A stretch of DNA of 64,000 nt from Epichloe hybrida (lineage: Eukaryota; Ascomycota; Sordariomycetes; Hypocreales; Clavicipitaceae): NCBI GenBank assembly GCA_019022495.1, contig JAFEKR010000063.1, forward strand, positions 1 through 64,000, given 5' to 3'. Positions 47,863 to 58,360 of this stretch are shown here, piece after piece. The position numbers were made by a program, and so were the translations under genes. The notes under the pieces were generated by a model that saw only the letters and a list, made by a program, of their open reading frames with translations, ran no database searches and had not been told where the DNA came from. Position 1 is the first letter of the stretch, and each line of letters opens with the position of its first letter.

Positions 47863-47921
47863 AAAAGTCGCAAAAGTCGTTTTGGCAGCTCTTTGCGGGG
47901 CCTCTCTAATGTGCGACCGTA
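47863..47921 (-). repeat. Right 59-bp terminal inverted repeat of the island
   Basis: Reverse complement of 9965-10023 except for one base. Its outer edge is 164 bp upstream of the adenylosuccinate lyase ATG, so the island reaches into that gene's promoter region. Confidence 0.9.
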
Positions 47922-48085
47922 GTGGCTTGAACTCTCTGAACTCTCTTGTCCAGCGCGCACCAATGAGCAATCGGACAAACAAAATTTCAAATTCTCGCAG
48001 TCCGTATTTTGCACAACGCAGGATTCAGCTGTTCGAGACGACTTCCCATTCCCGGTAAACATACGAGTGATTTGTGCCCGATATC

Positions 48086-50826
48086 ATGGCCGATCAAACC
48101 AGAGATGCGCAGGCTCAGATCCAGGAGCTGCAGGAGAAGAGCCCCTACGATACCTACCAGACTACCTTAACTAGCCGATACTGTAGCCACGAGATGACCA
48201 AGCTCTTTAGCCAGCGATCGAGGCACTCAATTTGGCGCAAGCTCTGGCTTGGACTTGCTGAGGCTGAGGCAAGCCTAGGCATTGACATAATTACGCCTCA
48301 GGCTTTGGAGGAGATGCGGGCTCATCTTATTCTAACGGATAAGGATTTTGAGATCGCGCGCATTGAGGAGAAGAAAAGGCGCCATGCAAGTCCATCTTTT
48401 TGGGAACCCAAACAGATCCCATTTGCTAATACTGCATACTACAGGATGTCATGGCGGTGCGTCTTTGTTCCTCGCGAGAACCGATCCCTTCTTCATCATG
48501 ACTAACGCTGAACACAGCATGTCCACGCCTTTGGTGCTGTTGCGCCAGCCGCCGCTGGCATCATTCACTATGGCGCTACATCATGCTTGTAAGTCCCACT
48601 CACTCCGAACCTACTTTGAGTATTAAACCTTGAGACTGATGCGTTGATAAGCGTAACCGACAATGCGGAACTGATCATCATGCGGGATGCTCTTGATGTC
48701 CTTATCAGGAAGCTGGCTAAGGTTGGTGGTGTTGGGGCTTGATCTCACTGTGCTCTCCCACATTAGCCAAAATCGACTGGAGACTGACAATATTGCTCGT
48801 ACAGGTTATACACAACTTGAAAAATTTCTCCAACCAGTGGAAGGGTAAGCACCCTGATGTTTGCTCGCTGAATTTCTCTGGGTTTCTAGACAATAAGCTT
48901 AACAGGATATTGCTAACTCAGCCGACATGCAGCTGAGCCAGCACTGGCCTACACCCACCTCCAAAGTGCTCAGTAAGTCTTTCATTTACATTGAGACCCG
49001 AAAAACTTCCATTAGTCTCCACTGGTTACTCTTCTTGGTTCCAGTATTTGTAGCAAGGGCTATATGTGCTAATCTCGTTCTAGGCCAATCACCATTGGAC
49101 GTCGCTGTAAGTCTGCCAAGCTCCAGGTTGTCTATTGACAGACAGTCGTCTAACAAAAGCAGCGGCCCATTGGCTCCAGGACCTCATGTTTGATATTGAG
49201 GCTCTCGAGGCCGTTCGCCGGGGCCTCAAGTTCCGTGGTGCACAAGGTGCGATATAATGGCCCTCTCAGTTGCCTGGCAATGGTTTAATATTCCCTGGTT
49301 TACCAATGGTCTAACTCTACACAGGTACCACTGGAACACAGGCTTCCTTCTTGGAGATGTAGGGAGCCCTCTACTCGGAAAGTGGCTAGATAAGGAGGGA
49401 CGGACGCATTAGCTAACACATTAGTATGCAGCTTCCAGGGAGATGGTGCCAAGTGTGACAAACTCAATGAGCTCCTATGCCAGAAGTTTGACTTCCCCTC
49501 GTGCTACGTCAGTCACCACTTCCGGGTTCTCGCCCTTGATCTCTTCGACGTCTCAGACGCAATTGGCTGATTCACTGACAATTTGGTTTACAGGACATCT
49601 CCACTCAGACTTAGTAAGTCCCGTCTTGTTGAACAAGTTTGTATCGTCTACTTCTAACAAAAACTCCCACAGTTCACGAAAAGTTGACCTCATTATCGCA
49701 AACGCCGTCGCTGGAATAGGCAGTAGCGCCCACAAAATCTGCTCGGATTTGCGACATACGGCTCATTGGAAGGAAATAGAAGAACCATTTGAGACCACGC
49801 AGGTGGGATCCAGCGCAATGGCGTTCAAAAGAAATCCCGTACTGTCTCAATATTTGGACCTCTTTCTTTGCTGACCATGTTTTGGTTGAGTCTGCTAACT
49901 TTTGTTGAAGATGCGGAGCGAAAGAATCTGCTCGTTGGCGAGGGCTCTCATCAGCAAACCGCAAAATTTCGCCAACACCTTGGCCACGCAATGGATGGAA
50001 CGGTAGGGAAAAATGGCTGTAAAGAAAGAAAAAAGACAAGACTTAGCATTGCTAACGCGGGAAAAGTACATTGGATGATTCTGCCATTCGGCGTCAGTAA
50101 TTTCCTAGCCTCCGCAACGTCGTGAGATTTGGTGGTGTTGTTGTCCCCCACTCCACTTTGCACATGACTGACACGTAGAGGAAAACAACAGGCATGGACA
50201 TACCGGAGATGTTCCTCCTCGCCGATGCCATCTTGATAGGTCTGGACAACGTCACAGATGGTCTGGTTGTATACCCCGCGATAATCCGCAGTCGGTTCCT
50301 GGAGGAGCTTCCATTCATGTGCACCGAGAACGTAAGTCCAGTCCCACCTAATATGGAGGACTGCCGGCGAGAATGGACATGATATCTCGTTTGCCCCGAA
50401 ACACATCAAGCGACAAAACATGTATTGACAATTTGTAGATCATCATGAAGATCGTGGCCAAGGGCGGTTCGAGACAGGAGGCCCACGAGGAGATCCGCGT
50501 CCTCTCGCACCAAGCTGCAAGCACCGTCAAGAACGAGGTTTGGCTGTCCCTAAACTTTCCTTCCACATTTAGCTTGCAAGATTTGGGATTAACTAGCATT
50601 GTGGCTTTAGGGCAAACCCAATGACCTTTTTGAGCGCATCCGCAAGACGGAATACTTCAGACCCATCTGGGATGACCTTGACTCCATGCTTAGGCCTGAG
50701 CCGTACATTGGCCGTAGCATCCAAATTGTCGAGAGGTACTGCGGACCTAACGGCCCCGTGGAGAAGGCCCTTGCCCCTCATCAAGATTATATCCGCCAGT
50801 CTACTACCGCTGAGCTCAACGTCTAG
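48086..50826 (+). CDS. ADE13: Adenylosuccinate lyase, 17 exons
   Basis: Cleaves SAICAR to AICAR and adenylosuccinate to AMP in purine synthesis (cytosolic homotetramer). Exons inferred: 48086-48385, 48445-48456, 48518-48588, 48652-48721, 48805-48844, 48933-48972, 49084-49106, 49163-49246, 49325-49358, 49432-49507, 49594-49613, 49673-49838, 49911-50002, 50067-50092, 50192-50331, 50439-50537, 50611-50826. They give an unbroken 502-aa product (yeast 482). Visible landmarks: YQTTLTSRY near the N-terminus, DVMAHVHAFG, GATSC and TDNAEL, catalytic-site YTHLQSAQ (His about 173), the fumarase/lyase signature [11 protein letters not shown] (302-312), [17 protein letters not shown] and C-terminal STTAELNV. 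Intron 1 is GC-AG (GCAAGT donor); intron 4 has a weak GTTGGT donor. Exons of 12, 20, 23 and 26 nt are unusual. Every junction keeps frame and family residues, so I judge it intact. It may be the housekeeping gene or a second copy. Confidence 0.85.
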
Positions 50827-52281
50827 AGCGGGGATAGATGATCTGGTTGGCGCAAAATGGGGTTTCAGGTAAGAAGGAAGGAAGAAGGAAGTTCCCATTA
50901 TGGGTCAGGGGGTTTTTGCTTTTGACAATGGATAAGCAAGAAAAAGAGCACGATGCCATGGCTCGCACAGACAAGAGGGGTTTCGGACATTCCACGTCAA
51001 GTTGCTGCATCTGAATTGTGAATCTGGCGCTACAATGGCAGTGACAAAGATGTAACTTCGGACAACCAAGGCCATGTGTTTCCCGCATCCCATCGAATCC
51101 GACCCGCCCGTTTATCTTGTCGCACGACTCACCAAAGGCGAAATCATGTGAGCGCCCAGAGCAATGGCTCTTGCACTGCTCGAAACAAGACGCTTTTCCA
51201 TAGCCAAAGTGAAGAGAAGAAGAGCTAGTGCTGCGCTCGAACAAGTCGCCGCACCGGGAACATCCCATGTCATAAACACGGACGTCGGCCAACATGCCGC
51301 GGGGTCTGCAGCTAGGCACAGCTTCTCTACTTTGCCGCGCCGTGTTGATGATTTCGCGATTGAGAGATGAATTGCTGAACCGGACGACTTTGCGACCGTG
51401 ATTTTCCAATCGATTCCTCAGTTCTGTCGTCTTGCATCAATCATGCCCGCCTGCTCAGAGAAGCCGCGTCACATCAATACACGTCCAAATCTGCCAGTAC
51501 CCAAGTGCTCCCCTAAATGTACCATGTCGCAATTTTCTTTCCTTTTACAGGACCGTTGCGACTCCCCAGCGACACCATGTAGACATGTGCTTTTTTCCTA
51601 CAGACAAAAAAACAAAAACTATGATTCACTTCCTGTCACGAGCCGAACAATGGAAGTGCCATGAAAAACGTCTTCAATCGTGAGAAGGTTCCCGAGGGCG
51701 GTTCACGCGCGAGGCGCCGGCCCCTTCTAGCGCGGACTCCGCGGAGGCAGTGAGGCACGTCAGATCAAGAGAATGGCTGTCAAGCTTTTCACGCAGCAAG
51801 GGAACTAGGACTGCGTCAAGTTCCCCGACTTGATTCCACGAACGAACCTCGGCTACTTACCCTCCCGACGTGCCCGTCATTCCGACCAGGCCTTCTGGCA
51901 AGCTGTCCTTGACGCGTTGTTGCGAAGGAAACAAGGACTACTTCGACCAGACTTTGGTTTTCAGTTCCGACGGGGGCTTTTCTTCTCTTCTACTTTGGAA
52001 GGGGGGGAGCGGGAGAGAGTTTGGGCACTGACTGCCTGAGGTTGTTGACGCGGTATTGGAACCAAGCAAATGAAAGGATGAATGATATGAACCTACTTCC
52101 TATGTCTATCAAACAGCGTGGTCTCAGCACGTTTTCCCCAGTTCCGTTGGCCAAGGGGTAGTGATTGGCCCGAGTACGAAACGAAAGCGTCAATTCCGTA
52201 CTCTGCCTCCCATCAATGCGAGATATGCCCGCCGGTCGGCTCGTCAGCAGTCTGTCTAGTCTATGAATCCAGAATGCACAA
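50827..52281. other. Intergenic region, no gene supported
   Basis: A 197-codon minus-strand frame (51409-50816) overlaps the end of the adenylosuccinate lyase gene and has a Cys-rich middle, but no family motif; I treat it as chance. Other frames are short. GC content is normal for the flank. Confidence 0.5.
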
Positions 52282-53269
52282 TCACCCAAACACCACCGTC
52301 TTGGACCCGTTCAGGAAGACTCTCCGATCAGCATACCAGCGAACGGCCGTCGCCAGCACCTGGCTCTCGACGTTTGAGCCCTCCTCGACCAACTCCCTGG
52401 CATCCATGCTGTGGTCGACCCTCGCAACCCTCTGCTCGATGATGGGGCCCTCGTCCAGATCAGCCGTGACAAAGTGCGCTGTCGCGCCGATGATCTTGAC
52501 GCCCCGCTCGTAGGCCTGGTGGTAGGGCTTCGCGCCCTTGAAAGAGGGCAGGAAGCTGTGGTGAATGTTGATGATGCGGCCGGACATGGCCTGGCAGAGA
52601 GTCGGAGACAGGACCTGCATGTATCGGGCGAGAACGACGAGCTCGATACCGTGCTGCTTGACGAGCTCGAGGATCCGCGACTCCTGCTGCGCCTTGGTGT
52701 CGTTTGTGACGGGGAGGTGATGGAACTCGATGTCGTACGATTCGGCGAGGGGTTTGCAGTCGGCGTGGTTGGAGACGATGACGGGAACCTGGGACACACA
52801 GAATTACATTTATTTTTTTATTTTTTTTTCCAATTCTTCATCAGACGCTTTTTACTTTTTTTTTTTTTTTTTTCAAAACGCACGTCATCAGCGGGCTGCG
52901 CTTGGCTCTTCTTACCACCATCTTCAGCTGGCCAGTCTTCATGCGGAACAGCAAATCATTGAGGCAGTGGCCAATCTTGGACACCATGATCAAGACCTTC
53001 ATCTTCTGTGCCACGGGTCGGAAGTCGTACGTCGTGCCGTACTCGGCCGCCAACCTCTCGAATGGGCCTTGCAGATGCTCGGTCGACAAGGAACCGGACT
53101 TGGGCCCGAAATGCACGCGCATGAAGAAGCTCTTGGACGCGGGGTCGCTGAACTGCTGCAGGTCAAGGACGTTGTGGCCGTGGGAGGCAAAGATGGCGGT
53201 TACGGCGTGGATGATGCCCGGCTTGTCGGGGCAGGACAGCGTCAGGATGTAGTCGTTTTCGCTGGGCAT
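52282..53269 (-). CDS. Formyltetrahydrofolate deformylase (PurU type)
   Basis: Hydrolyses 10-formyl-THF to formate and THF, balancing one-carbon pools. Two exons (53269-52916 and 52788-52282) joined across a 127-bp intron give 286 aa, the usual length. Residues 1-90 form the ACT-type regulatory domain (DYILTLSCPDKPGIIHAVTA, FFMRVHFGP). The rest is the formyltransferase-fold catalytic domain with NIHHSFLPSF and GATAHFV...DLDEGPI, carrying the Asn-His-Asp catalytic set. An in-frame ATG at 53395 would add 42 residues, possibly a targeting leader; I prefer 53269 because it matches the conserved start of the ACT domain. The intron contains long poly-T tracts on the plus strand. Such PurU-like proteins are common in fungi and bacteria; family assignment is secure. 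Confidence 0.92.
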
Positions 53270-53760
53270 CGTGGCGGCTTCCACTTGTACGACGGGGCGG
53301 GGGGTGATGGAGAGAATGCGACTCGGCGGGACACACTCAATCGTCGTCGAGAGAAGAAAAGCCAACGAGTGCGATTGCGATTCCGGGTCCAACATGCCGA
53401 ATCCCGAGATCAGCTCAAGCTGCCGATTTGAACTGCCCCGCTGCGGGGTTTCAACCTCTCGTGAGTATTACATGGAGTGATTACGGAAGTGATGATTGAT
53501 GAACCTGTCTGGAAAGGCCTTCCTTCACCGTGCCCATCAGTATTTTTATCGGCTATCGGCTGTCGGCTATCGAACATCGAACACCGAACATCGAACATCG
53601 ATTCAACGGACCATGAGCCCAATTCAACATGTCATACAACGCAATGAGGTATCAATAATCTGAATCATAACAGCCATGCTGCCGCATTACGACAACGCTC
53701 CTCATCATCACCAGTCCGTCCCCCAAAAAGCACTAGTTCCTCCCATAAAGGCATGTTCGA

Positions 53761-54952
53761 CTAGACCATTTCGTCGCCATGTCGACCGCCACCAACAGCT
53801 CGGCGCGGAATCGAGCCATGGTGCGCATTGGAACCATGTCCATTCATCATCCCATGCGCAGCAGCATCATGACCCTTCTCGACGACTTGCGAACCACCCC
53901 AGCCGGCCTTTCTCGTGAAGACGGCATCGATGCCATCGCCGCCACCGCCATAAGCGAACGCAGACCCACGGTTCAATGGAACATGGTTGTACCTCCAGTC
54001 AAACACAGCAGCGTACGTCATCCTGTAAGCGGAAAAGGCCATGACTGTGCCAATGACGGCTCCCGCAAATACATCATACCAGTTGTGATACTCATCAATC
54101 GTCAGCGCACCTCCGATGAGCACTGCTCCCAGGATGGGCGCGTAGATCAGGACCAGCTTCCACATGGCGGCGTGGTAGTTGGAGAAGACCTTGAGCTTCG
54201 CATTCAGGTACAGGTACAGGTACACGAAGCCGGCAAAGGCAGCAGTCGTATGTCCGCTGGGGAACGACTCGAGACTGTCGTTGATCTCCTTCTCGTCGCC
54301 GGTGCAAATGTCGGGCGTGAAGTACAGCTGATGGAAGCCCTTGGCGTTGAGGCCAGCCCTGGCTCGCGCCCGGGTGACGTCGGGCTTGCAGACGTCCAAG
54401 AAATGAGGGCGAAGGCCGCCAATGAGCCATTTCAAAAAGACTTGGAAGACTGCCGCCGTGATGAGAGAGTACAGCACCCCGATGACGCCGTTGTTGACGT
54501 CCCAGAAGGATCGGATGCGAATCTGCATCAGGAGAATCGCGGCAATGGGCACCATGGCTGCGAGAAACGCAGCCAGCCAGATGGGAATGATCTCATCGCG
54601 GAGAGGATACGCGAACTCGGGGTAGACGATTTCGCCGTCGGAGAAGGTGATGGCGAAGGAGCGCGAAGGCGCCGGTTTTGCCATGTAGACCTAGACGGCT
54701 ATAGTTTTAGTACAAGAACTCTGCCAGCCCATTGCGCGTTGTGATGAGGGAAGAAGGAAGACAAAAACAACCTACACCCAAATCAACCGCGCCCATGATT
54801 ATCATGGTCGCGATATCCAAAATGGTGCGCTTGAACCACTGCCCAAACGTCGGCCGCGAATGCATCGTATGCGGCTCATGGTGACGAGACGGCCGCGTTT
54901 TGGCAGTCGCATGGCCCTCAGGCGACTCGGGTTTCCGCGAAAAGAAGCCCAT
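53761..54952 (-). CDS. PAP2-family lipid phosphatase (DPP1/LPP1-like)
   Basis: Likely dephosphorylates diacylglycerol pyrophosphate and phosphatidate at an internal membrane. Exons 54952-54776 and 54690-53761 around an 85-bp intron give 368 aa. The three phosphatase motifs are present: KWLIGGLRP (146-154), the PSGHT loop with catalytic His (203-207) and a third motif around IDEYHNWYDV (257-266). Several hydrophobic helices (e.g. IPIWLAAFLAAMVPIAAILL, WKLVLIYAPILGAVLIGG) fit the six-helix topology. The N-terminus is basic and cytosolic; the C-terminus is Gly/His-rich and low-complexity. It is divergent from the thymidylate kinase gene with 632 bp between ATGs, which presumably holds both promoters. 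Confidence 0.92.
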
Positions 54953-55584
54953 GTTTTTCGGCGTCTCAGGTCAAAAAAAAAAATGCTCAATGAATAATAG
55001 CCCTCGAAGTAACGTTGTTGCGATGCAATAAGGAACCAGACCGGGGAAAAGCTCGACTGGACCGTTACTTATAAAACAGGCGCCCGGGCCCTCAAGCGCA
55101 CGGCCATGGTTCCCCAAAGCAGCTTGAGCAGCTTGACGTCAGCGTGATTCAAACAGGCTTACTAGTTACCACCCGACGTACGTATGTATGTACATGCATA
55201 TTCCTGACTTCCCCTGTCTGATTCCCTGGTTTTCGAAACGGACACATAAGGAACCTGGAGTTTCCAATCGCAAGGTGCGACGATTAAAAAAAAAAAAAAA
55301 GCAACATTGGGCTTTGCATCATGAGCTGTCAACGTCATTTGAGCTGTAAATCTTGGCAGGACCATCGTACGAGAGACGGCAGACGGGGGGGGGGCTGTGC
55401 CAATCAGCGGGTAGATGCCGGGGTCGAGTTGTGGACGTTGGACCGCAGGTCGGATGGAAAGCTCCGTTTCGCCAATCGACGCAGACAAGCCCCACTTGGC
55501 TCACAAAGACTTCCAGCTTCGTCTCCCAACTCGGACTCTAACCTCTCTACCCTGTGTGAAGCTCCGAGGTCAACCAGCTACAGG
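54953..55584. promoter_or_regulatory. Shared divergent promoter region
   Basis: 632 bp between the start codons of the PAP2 phosphatase (-) and thymidylate kinase (+). It contains poly-A/T runs (54972-54982, 55285-55299), typical nucleosome-excluding tracts, a TATAAAA at 55070-55076 (reads as TTTTATA on the other strand), and a CT-rich leader before 55585. No specific operator recognised. Confidence 0.45.
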
Positions 55585-56587
55585 ATGACTTCGATAAACG
55601 ACCTCGCCACGGCGGCAATCGCATCCTCCACCCCTGCAGACAGCCAAGTCGGTGTAGGCAATGCCACGAGGGGCGCCTTCATCGTGCTCGAGGGATTGGA
55701 TCGCAGTGGCAAGACAACGCAGGTAAAGTTGTTAGAACAACGCTTCGTCGAGGAGGGAAGGAGTGTGAAGACGATGAGATTTCCTAGTACGTCTTTTTCT
55801 CCTTCATTCTTCTTTCTTCCTATAGATACCTATGCGAGGTTGCCTTTTTCTTGCCAATAGCAACCACTTACGAATTGCAGATAGGACAACGCCCATCGGG
55901 CAGATGATTGATGCGTACCTAAAAAGTCATGTGCAGATGGAAGACCATGTGATCCATCTGCTATTTAGTGCAAATAGGTGGGAAGCCGTGTAAGTGAATT
56001 GTTTCTGTCCCCTTTTCTTCTTCTTGTTCTTCTTCCTCTCTCTCGTTTACCCAGGCTGTTGTCTCACGCGCTGATAACTTGACTGCGATTTTCACCCATA
56101 TAGCGAGCAAATAAAATCGCTTCTCGCATCAGGGACAACCATCATATGCGATCGTTTCTATCACTCTGGCATCGTCTACTCGGCGGCCAAGATGAATCCT
56201 TCTCTGTCTCTATCGTGGGCCCGCGCCCCCGAGAGGGGCCTACCTCGCCCGGACATGGTCTTGTTTCTTGACCTGGACGAGGAAACGGCCAAGGCGAGGG
56301 GCGGATGGGGCGGCGAAGTGTATGAAAAGGCTGAGATGCAGAAGAGGGTTAGGGAGCTGTTTTGGGGCCTGAGCATGGGGGGGAAGGATACCCAGGGGCA
56401 GGAGATGCTGGCGGATCTGGGGGGCTTGGATGGTGCGCAGTGGAGGCAGGAGGAGGAGGATCTGGTGGTGGTTGATGCGGGTGGTAGTGCGGAGGAGGTG
56501 GCGGAGAGGGTTTGGGGGAAGGTGAAGGGGAGGGTCGACTTGGTTGCGAGGGGGGAGATTGGGAGAACGGTGAGGATAGTTCGGTGA
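55585..56587 (+). CDS. CDC8: Thymidylate kinase (dTMP kinase)
   Basis: Phosphorylates dTMP to dTDP, the step feeding dTTP for DNA synthesis. Exons 55585-55786, 55881-55989 and 56104-56587 give 264 aa. The P-loop is GLDRSGKTT (37-45). The nucleotide-binding core continues with MRFP/NRTTPIGQMIDAYL across intron 1, HLLFSANRWEA (the dTMP-site FSANRWE), and ICDRFYHSGIVYSAAK (the DR(F/Y)H/S motif with catalytic Asp-Arg) in exon 3. MVLFLDLDEETAKARGGWG precedes the LID. The N-terminal 30 residues and the C-terminal Glu/Gly-rich part are longer than in yeast (216 aa). Both introns fit GT-AG and keep phase. It converges on the KEN-box gene, with 478 bp between stop codons. Confidence 0.93.
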
Positions 56588-57065
56588 TGGGGGTGTGAGA
56601 CGGGAGTGGCATCTTGTTGATTCTTTGGTTGGCTGTGTCGTTTGAGGGGACATCAACTCCAGCCTTGAACGAGAGACTGCCTGCTCTTCACCCACGTTCA
56701 TAAATCTCGTCCGAAATCCAGATTGTACGGCCACTCGAGGTCGCATACAAGCACAGCACTGCTCACAAATCGTACCAGTCACCATCAAAGCACAAAGATA
56801 AGAGGGTAAGGTCGAACGTGGGAATTGTCGAAAGGAAAGAGAGAGAAAAAACATATACATGGGCATCGAATAAGAATTACAAGTGCCATGAACACCGTGT
56901 CAGGGTCGCCGCCCCTGTTGCCAACACCATCAAACACCTTTTCCCAAGATATATAATCCAATGTCAAAGCCCATACCAAACGATAAATACAACTTGCTGC
57001 ATCTGCTCATACAAAACGTAAGACTCATCCAAGCACAACGGAGAAACGGGGATAAAAACAGCATG

Positions 57066-58360
57066 TTATGATTCAGCTGCTGCCAAACCCGTGTCGTCTT
57101 TCGCGCTACCACTCTCCCATAAGTCGAAGCTTTCGCCAGTCCCCTCCATAGGCTGCAGCACAGCGGCATGAGACGGGGTTTCCGACTTGGCCATCAGTTG
57201 ATCAATAACTTTGAGGGTCTCGACATTCTTCAACTGAGGCGTGGACTGGTGGTCATCAGCTACAGGGGCTTTCTCGACGACGGCAAAGGGCTTGGCGACC
57301 GACTCGATCGACGGTTCCGCGGGCTGCTCATCATCATCGTCACCCGGGACGATGATTACCGAGGTCTCATCACAGCCGGTAGCGAAAAAGTCAGCCGTGT
57401 TCATCTCACCCAAGGCAATGCGCTCCTTGTCAACGACCATGGCATCCAGGGCGGCAGCTCTGGCGGACCGCCGGGCTGACGTCTGCGAAACGTCGTCAGA
57501 AGGTGGAACATTCTCCTTGTCACGACCCTCTGCACTCTCCCGGCGAGCCTTTTGTTCGCTCTCCTCGTCGGATGAGATGTCCAGAACACACGTGCTATGT
57601 TGCAAAAGGTTGGTCATTTCCTGCTCAGGGGTATCCTCGTGGATGTCAAAGAACCAGCTCGCCCTCATGTCAGGCTCGGCCAAAGCTGACGAGACGCTGC
57701 TGCCCTTGGACAGGGCGTTTGAGCGGGGACGAGAGCCGTAGCTGGGGATGGTGCCCTTGAGCGCGGCATCCAGAGAAAACGGAGCAGCGGAATCGAGAGC
57801 AAATGATGGAGGGTCCACGCGAGTGTAGGGGCCAGCGGTCCGGCGACGGCTTGACAGGATACCAGATCGCTTGCCGCGGGTAGGTGAGCGCCCAGCAGGA
57901 GCAGACATGGGCGAGGACTTGGTGACGTTGGTGTTGAGCTTGTTGATTGGAGACTTGGGGTGCAAGGTTCGTCTAGGGGCAGTAGAAGCTTTGATGGGGC
58001 TGACCAACGCGCGAACATTGGCACTGGGAGTGATGGTGGCTTTGGTCAGGACGTACGACGAAGGCTTCTTCAACATGTCCTTGGTTGGGGTTCCAGAAGC
58101 AGCACCCTTGGGGCGCTTAGCAGAAAGGGAGGGGTCGACATTTCCAAAGTCATCCATGTCCAGCAGCTCTGCCTTGCGCTTGGTGTTGGACTGGGGAGTA
58201 ATAAGAGCTGTTGATGAAGTCAGTCAAGGCCTCGTGCCATGTAGTCAAGCAATTGGCATGGCGTCGCCAACATACCATTCTGCCTGTTCTTCAAGCTCGT
58301 CAAGCTCTGTAGGCGAGATCCATCAAGAGGCGCAAAGGGCTGGCGAGAGACAGAAGCCAT
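57066..58360 (-). CDS. KEN-box protein, 408 aa, possible cell-cycle regulator
   Basis: Exons 58360-58276 and 58207-57066 around a 68-bp intron give 408 aa. The N-terminus (RQPFAPLDGSRLQSLTSLKN) is followed by a basic, Ser/Pro-rich region with many possible Cdk sites (SPIK, SPIN, SPTR, TPQS). A conserved-looking block at about 213-244 reads WFFDIHEDTPEQEMTN then STCVLDISSDEE. A KEN box lies at 259-261 in the context RDKENVPPSD, and RRTL could be a minimal RxxL degron. The acidic C-terminus has no known domain. KEN followed by P and D, together with disorder, is typical of APC/C substrates; securin-like function is one guess. I do not recognise the family with certainty. Confidence 0.75.

Larger units (their letters stand above)
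9965..47921. mobile_element. 37.9-kb AT-rich island bounded by inverted repeats
   Basis: The segment begins and ends with the same 59-bp sequence in opposite orientation (9965-10023 and 47863-47921, one mismatch). Inside each end is a long AT tract with an 8-bp satellite. The interior is almost free of intact genes and is made of nested, RIP-decayed retroelements and non-autonomous elements. Base composition changes abruptly at both borders. Just outside, the left flank ends GTGGGGCT and the right begins GTGGCTTG, not a clean target-site duplication. Whether the whole island moved as a unit, or the inverted repeats are older chromosomal sequence, cannot be decided from one window. Confidence 0.6.

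Noticed and set aside
9965..47921. Starship giant transposon
   Set aside because: No DUF3435 tyrosine-recombinase captain gene and no cargo genes inside the ends.
47859..48062. Protein-like match between frames at the two island ends (shared YGRTLERPRKELPKRLLRLL)
   Set aside because: The shared peptide is only the translation of the 59-bp inverted repeat and shows no sign of being coding.
50816..51409. 197-codon minus-strand frame with a Cys-rich middle
   Set aside because: It overlaps the last exon of adenylosuccinate lyase antisense, has no family motif, and its composition fits a chance frame in GC-rich DNA.
53410..53622. Short frames upstream of the deformylase gene
   Set aside because: The region contains short direct repeats (CGAACATCGAACA-type, CGGCTATCGGCTGTCGG) that make accidental frames; no coding evidence.
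53779..54744. 321-codon plus-strand frame opposite the PAP2 phosphatase
   Set aside because: Antisense shadow; the minus strand carries all three phosphatase motifs and consistent splicing.
56240..56866. 208-codon minus-strand frame, Pro/Leu/His-rich
   Set aside because: Antisense shadow of thymidylate kinase exon 3, whose Glu/Gly-rich codons leave the opposite strand open.
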